Origin: Chitinophagaceae bacterium
GTDB lineage: Bacteria > Bacteroidota > Bacteroidia > Chitinophagales > Chitinophagaceae
Assembly: GCA_025449645.1 (NCBI GenBank)
Contig: JANWIY010000107.1
Coordinates: 1-64,000, forward strand
Direction: 5' to 3'
Length of the DNA: 64,000 nt
Position 1 is the first letter of the stretch; the number at the start of each line of letters is the position of its first letter. The position numbers and the translations under genes are program-made. The notes beneath the pieces were generated by a model. It was not told the origin of the DNA. It made no database searches and worked only from the letters and a program-made list of their open reading frames with translations. Positions 62,990-64,000 of the stretch are shown here, piece after piece.

Positions 62990-62995
62990 TGGGGG

Positions 62996-63520
62996 TTAAT
63001 ATCCATTTTTTTCACGGAAAGTGAGAATATGGGCAACATGGTGCCTTCCATGCCAGGCATACAAGCCGAGAAGCCACCAAAGAGATGTTTCTTTTTGGTT
63101 TAGGGGATAAATAACCGTGCGGTTCCATTGCAATTCAGAAAGATCTTTAATGGCTTCGTACCATCGTGTATGAAGAGCATGGAGTAAGGTAACCGAAATA
63201 TTAACAGGAAGAAGCTGCACATCAGCCAATTCTGCCCAGCGTTTTTCTTCATACGATTTTATGACGGGATTATTTTCAGTGAGTCCGAGTTTAATACGGA
63301 TATAAGCATTCATATGGCTGTCTGCAACATGATGAACCAGTTGATGGATTGTCCAGCCGCCATCCCGGTAAGGAGTTTGAAGCTGGGCTACATCCAAATT
63401 CCGGATAGCATGTTCCAATTCGGCCGGCAGGTGGCGAAGCTCATTCAGCCAGGTTTTTTTCTGATTTTCAGAAAATGGCCGGGGCTCGTATTTACCTATG
63501 GGATAGCGGGGGTCGGACAT
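62996..63520 (-). CDS. YfiT/DinB-family putative metal-dependent hydrolase
   Basis: A 174-residue four-helix-bundle protein: DPRYPIGKYEPRPFSENQKKTWLNELRHLPAELEHAI, then GGWTIHQLVHHVADSHMNAYIRIKLGLTEN and LLGLYAWHGRHHVAHI. The three His typical of the DinB metal site are visible (HHVADSH, H...HHVAHI). The B. subtilis YfiT/BstA-type proteins are thiol-S-transferases or hydrolases; function here not proved. Six bp upstream of the NUDIX gene. Confidence 0.9.
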   Translation of the reverse strand: MSDPRYPIGKYEPRPFSENQKKTWLNELRHLPAELEHAIRNLDVAQLQTPYRDGGWTIHQLVHHVADSHMNAYIRIKLGLTENNPVIKSYEEKRWAELADVQLLPVNISVTLLHALHTRWYEAIKDLSELQWNRTVIYPLNQKETSLWWLLGLYAWHGRHHVAHILTFREKNGY

Positions 63521-63526
63521 GGGCGC

Positions 63527-63823
63527 AAATTTGAAAATGTGGAAATATGTTTATATGAAAATTGAATGCACAATACTGAAATATTTTAACTCAAATCCGG
63601 AATTGCTTCAAATTTTAGTTTTTGTTGATCACTCCAGGGGTGGGATCACAATATTGACCTCTTCATTTTCAAATTTTAAAATTCCCTTTCCATTCTCAAA
63701 TTATAAAATTTATCCTATATTTTCACACATGCACATTTGCCCTCCCATATACACCAACGCACATATACACATTCTCACCCTCGCACATTTACACATTTAC
63801 ACATTGTCAAATTTTCAAATTAT
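63527..63823. repeat. Family C repeat-rich intergenic region (AATTTGAAA and ACATTT units)
   Basis: Left arm about 63527-63566 (CAAATTTGAAAATG...ATGAAAATTG), right side 63664-63712 (TTCAAATTTTAAAATT...CTCAAATTATAAAATT) and 63766-63823, which includes repeated CACATTTACACATTTACACATTG units ending TCAAATTTTCAAATT. This 308-bp gap holds no gene that I can support. Confidence 0.6.
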
Positions 63824-63828
63824 CTCCC

Positions 63829-64000
63829 TCATTCCTCGCGCAATGCCTTACCTGTAAGATGAATGAATACGTCTTCGAGATTTGCTTTTTTTACCTCTTT
63901 GGGTCTTTCGAATCCGGTGGCCACGAGTTTGTCGATCAGCCGGTCCGGCGTATCCTTTGCAATGATCCTGCCTGAATCAATAATGGCTACCCGGTCGCAC
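63829..64000 (-). CDS. ABC transporter ATP-binding protein, C-terminal fragment
   Basis: The minus strand codes 56 residues to a TGA at 63831-63829: CDRVAIIDSGRIIAKDTPDRL then KKANLEDVFIHLTGKALREE. 'DRVAII..GRI' follows the switch-loop His region and 'LEDVFIHLTG' is the standard C-terminus of DrrA/NatA-type ABC ATPases. The rest lies beyond the window. Confidence 0.85.
   Translation of the reverse strand, partial: CDRVAIIDSGRIIAKDTPDRLIDKLVATGFERPKEVKKANLEDVFIHLTGKALREE

Overview
The window looks like a chromosomal segment from a member of the Bacteroidota, most likely the Chitinophagaceae or a close relative. The basis is gene content (MutS2 without an Smr tail, PafA-like phosphatase, ftsK-lolA pair, DUF5117-type metalloprotease, M13 peptidase, FecR-domain protein, DAHP synthase fused to chorismate mutase), the near absence of Shine-Dalgarno sequences, and several TAnnTTTG -7 promoter boxes. 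This is inference from protein families; no rRNA is present. I found no tRNA, rRNA, CRISPR array, insertion sequence or prophage.

Layout. 1-3.3 kb (minus): mutS2, rpiA, a metallophosphoesterase cut by the window edge. 3.3-6.3 kb: msrA lipoprotein, a methyltransferase/flavin-reductase-like pair, a lone FecR-domain protein. 6.3-11.6 kb (minus): ethanolamine-type permease, glutamine-synthetase-like ligase, iron alcohol dehydrogenase and aldehyde dehydrogenase, read here as a gamma-glutamylation route for ethanolamine or a related amino alcohol. 11.7-17.5 kb: sucC, a GT-C-like membrane protein, and cell-wall enzymes (RlpA, L,D-transpeptidase, D-Ala-D-Ala dipeptidase). 17.5-27.2 kb (minus): an aromatic amino-acid supercluster pheA, aminotransferase, tyrA, a DEAD-box helicase, DAHP synthase/chorismate mutase, aroB, aroA, aroC; aroK lies apart at 53 kb. 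27.3-29.6 kb: a hypothetical gene and the MurNAc-recycling pair murQ/kinase. 29.7-37.7 kb: CtpA-type protease, DUF6249-like protein, ECF sigma/anti-sigma, cystathionine beta-synthase, a 0.73-kb non-coding repeat region, a divergent kinase-like protein, and an fba gene broken by an in-frame TAG. 37.9-46.7 kb: two metallopeptidases, a GH5 enzyme, PafA, an alpha-oxoamine synthase. 47-64 kb: ubiX, lolA, ftsK, peroxiredoxin/DsbA-like pair, aroK, glutaryl-CoA dehydrogenase, sigma/anti-sigma/DUF4097 operon, pyrF, PaiB-like, mrp, folC, NUDIX, DinB/YfiT, and the tail of an ABC ATPase.

Two things stand out. First, upstream of pheA the minus strand carries a complete transcription attenuator: a perfect TTTG-N19-TATTTTTG promoter, a 29-codon leader peptide with six consecutive Phe/Tyr codons, and mutually exclusive antiterminator and terminator stems. 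Second, many intergenic gaps are filled by a recurring architecture: inverted arms built of short tandem units (GTTGATG type, AAAAAGT type, AATTTGAAA type) around a variable core, placed just after the stop codon of the upstream gene. In murQ, ubiX and aroK the arm itself supplies the stop codon. I do not recognise these as a described element family.
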